Source: Acidimicrobiia bacterium
GTDB taxonomy: Bacteria > Actinomycetota > Acidimicrobiia > Acidimicrobiales > Ilumatobacteraceae
Direction: 5' to 3'
Length of the DNA: 6,895 nt
NCBI GenBank assembly: GCA_010030605.1
Contig: RHCK01000086.1
Span: 1-6,895 of the forward strand
Position 1 is the stretch's first letter, and each line of letters opens with the position of its first letter. Shown here in pieces: positions 5,375 through 6,895 of this stretch. The position numbers were made by a program, and so were the translations under genes. Below the pieces are notes generated by a model that was given only the letters and a program-made list of their open reading frames with translations, ran no database searches and had not been told where the DNA came from.

Positions 5375-6209
5375 ACGAGATCGGGTCACCGACGTTCACC
5401 ACACCGGGCTCCACGATTCGCGCGTACACCCCGACGTTCTGATCGAGATCGCGCACGATGTGCCGAAGGATCGCCCGATCAGCCGGCAGATCGGCCACCT
5501 CGCGGGTGACCATCACGCATCGTGGGCACGCCGATTCGAAAGCAATCACGGCCGAGCCCACTCGCGCCGTGCGGCCGGCCCACGAGAATTCGGGATGACC
5601 GTCGAGTCCATCGGTGTCGATCACCATGCTCGGGCGGAAACGTCGTACGTCGACGACGGAGTCCGGCAGCGCTTCCTGCATCGCCCGAAGAGAGGACGTC
5701 GACATGATCATGAGGGGCCAGCAGTCGTGATAGGTCCCCGGCGGTGATTCGAACTCCATCACTTCGGGCGGGAACACGCTGAAGTCCGGCAAAGGTTCGG
5801 ATTCCTCGCGCCCGAAGATGGAGCGCAATTCCACCATCATGTCGTCGTTCGCTGGAGCCCCACGCCGGTAGTGATCGAGATCGTCGCTCGGTCGCAACGA
5901 CTCCAGTCGCACCGGATGATCCAAGTGGGTCGACAAGGCATCGTCGAGGTCGGACGACGCCGTCGTCGACAGTCGACGACCATCGGGAAACATCACTTCG
6001 ACGTCACCCGATCCCCCGGCCACGTCGCGGGCAACGAGCGTCATCAAACCGCCGAGTTGCTTCGCCCCACGAATGCCTCCGCGCCGCAGATCGCGCACCG
6101 CCCATCGACGATCACCCACGATCCCGAGCATCGACAGTTCGGCCGACGGCACGGTGCCACCGACCATCGACTTCACCGGATACGACCAGATCTGGTCGAC
6201 GCGCATCAT
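5364..6209 (-). CDS. MOSC-domain molybdenum-cofactor protein (mARC/YcbX-like)
   Basis: Counting from ATG 6209 (281 residues), the protein starts with a MOSC N-terminal beta-barrel domain (about 3-115): RVDQIWSYPVKSM at 3-15 and GIVGDRRWAVRD (29-40) are family hallmarks. The MOSC domain follows (about 135-281), with RRFRPSMVID at 189-198, ACPRCVMVTRE (227-237) and the end motif VNVGDPISL (271-279). Cys231, the second Cys of CPRC, matches the Cys that coordinates molybdenum in mARC. Known members reduce N-hydroxylated compounds or handle sulfur. No C-terminal 2Fe-2S domain is present, unlike E. coli YcbX, so electrons would have to come from a separate protein. The start is uncertain: GTG 6218, ATG 6209 and ATG 6206 are in frame. 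I prefer 6209 because GGGGTG lies 6 bases before it and the family begins near there. It follows the acyl-CoA dehydrogenase by 14 bases (5 if GTG 6218 is used) and converges with the acyltransferase gene. Confidence 0.88.
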   Translation of the reverse strand: MMRVDQIWSYPVKSMVGGTVPSAELSMLGIVGDRRWAVRDLRRGGIRGAKQLGGLMTLVARDVAGGSGDVEVMFPDGRRLSTTASSDLDDALSTHLDHPVRLESLRPSDDLDHYRRGAPANDDMMVELRSIFGREESEPLPDFSVFPPEVMEFESPPGTYHDCWPLMIMSTSSLRAMQEALPDSVVDVRRFRPSMVIDTDGLDGHPEFSWAGRTARVGSAVIAFESACPRCVMVTREVADLPADRAILRHIVRDLDQNVGVYARIVEPGVVNVGDPISLID

Positions 6210-6223
6210 CGATGTCACCCCGC

Positions 6224-6895
6224 TCAGCGCTGGGTGCCCACCTTCAGGTCCTTGAACGGCAGATCCTTGTCGACCATGGGCTCACGGGGCAGACCGAGCA
6301 CGCGATCGCCGATGATGTTGCGCTGAATCTCGTCGGTTCCGCCAGCGATGCTCGACTGGAAGCTGTTCAGAATCTGACGCGCCCAGTTCTCGCCTCGACC
6401 ACCCGGTTCCCACGCGTCGGAGTCGGGTCCGACCAAACGGCTGATGAGCGGTCGGCTGGCCCACGCGATGCGCGCACCGTGCAACTTGCCCAACGACCCG
6501 CCGGGGCCGGGCACCTTGCCGGCCTTCATCTCGGCGCGCGTGCGCATGGCCACCATGCTCTTGGTGGATTCCTCGCAGTAGATCTTCATCAACTCCTGAC
6601 GCACCACCGGATCGGAGATCTTTCCATTGCGCTTGGCCACCTCGATCAATCGATCGGCCAACACGTGGGTGACACCGCTTGAGGAACCGGTACCAATTGC
6701 CACGCGCTCGAACATCAACATCGCGGTGGCCTGGTTCCAGCCGTTGTTCAACTCGCCGAGCAACCACGACTTCGGGATGCGCACGTCGGAGAGGAAGATC
6801 TCGTTGAAGTGGCTGCCACCGTCGATCTGGTGAATCGGACGAATCTCGACGCCGGGCGCCTTCATGTCGACGATGAACATCGAGATGCCGGCGTG
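6224..6895 (-). CDS. Acyl-CoA dehydrogenase, C-terminal 223 residues
   Basis: The gene enters from the right edge, so about the N-terminal 40-45 percent of a usual 380-400 residue protein is missing. The visible part starts in the middle beta domain (HAGISMFIVDMKAPGVEIRP, then FNEIFLSDVRIPKSWLLGE), followed by the C-terminal helical bundle. SSIAGGTDEIQRNIIGDRVLGLPREP near the end is the hallmark FAD/tetramer region. The enzyme would oxidise an acyl-CoA to its 2,3-enoyl-CoA and pass electrons to ETF in the cytoplasm. At the site where medium-chain enzymes carry the catalytic Glu just before the GT, this protein has Gly. Glu64 of the visible part (MLMFER) lies where isovaleryl-CoA dehydrogenase-type enzymes place their base, so activity is plausible. 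An internal Met at 6880 is not the real start, because the frame and family similarity continue to the edge. It precedes the MOSC gene in a probable operon. The acyl-CoA substrate is unknown. Confidence 0.93.
   Translation of the reverse strand, partial: HAGISMFIVDMKAPGVEIRPIHQIDGGSHFNEIFLSDVRIPKSWLLGELNNGWNQATAMLMFERVAIGTGSSSGVTHVLADRLIEVAKRNGKISDPVVRQELMKIYCEESTKSMVAMRTRAEMKAGKVPGPGGSLGKLHGARIAWASRPLISRLVGPDSDAWEPGGRGENWARQILNSFQSSIAGGTDEIQRNIIGDRVLGLPREPMVDKDLPFKDLKVGTQR

Noticed and set aside
5641..5658. CGTCGT/ACGACG dyad in the MOSC gene
   Set aside because: It falls in ordinary codons of a conserved stretch (VVDVRR) and similar GTC/GAC words recur throughout the window.
1..6895. A defence system, mobile element, CRISPR array or RNA gene
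   Set aside because: I looked for tandem repeats, transposase or nuclease motifs and tRNA-like arms and saw none; metabolic and envelope genes account for nearly all bases.

Overview
The window is a GC-rich, densely coded bacterial chromosome segment with almost no intergenic DNA. The protein families, the GC-biased third codon positions and the mix of TANNNT-like and GTG starts suggest a free-living actinobacterium, possibly of the Acidimicrobiia. That placement is an inference from style, not from a marker gene. I see no rRNA, tRNA, CRISPR array, insertion sequence or phage gene.

Left part, minus strand (1-2651): four tightly packed genes read from about 2651 down to the left edge. They are a FadR/FCD-type GntR regulator, a fumarylacetoacetate-hydrolase (FAH) family enzyme, a two-domain type I extradiol dioxygenase and the N-terminus of an FAD-dependent aromatic hydroxylase. 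The junctions are a 2-base gap, a 1-base overlap (TGATG) and a 4-base overlap (ATGA), so this is almost certainly one translationally coupled operon. The enzymes fit a meta-cleavage route for an unidentified aromatic compound: hydroxylate the ring, cleave it beside the diol, then hydrolyse or isomerise the ring-fission product. The regulator is the first gene and probably controls its own operon.

Middle (2652-5359): an 82-base divergent spacer with an AT-rich core separates the operon from a plus-strand Fe(II)/2-oxoglutarate oxygenase of the phytanoyl-CoA dioxygenase family. This gene is probably controlled from the same spacer. Ten bases after it begins a large membrane acyltransferase (acyltransferase-3 domain fused to an extracytoplasmic SGNH domain), which is more likely a cell-envelope modification enzyme than a part of the catabolic pathway.

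Right part, minus strand (5364-6895): a MOSC-domain molybdenum-cofactor protein of the mARC/YcbX type lies just downstream of an acyl-CoA dehydrogenase that runs off the right edge. The two are probably co-transcribed. The MOSC gene converges on the acyltransferase with 4 bases between the stop codons.

Nothing here looks like a wholly new kind of system. The points most worth following are the substrate of the meta-cleavage operon, its pairing with the divergent oxygenase, the shared regulatory spacer, and the unusual SGNH domain of the acyltransferase.
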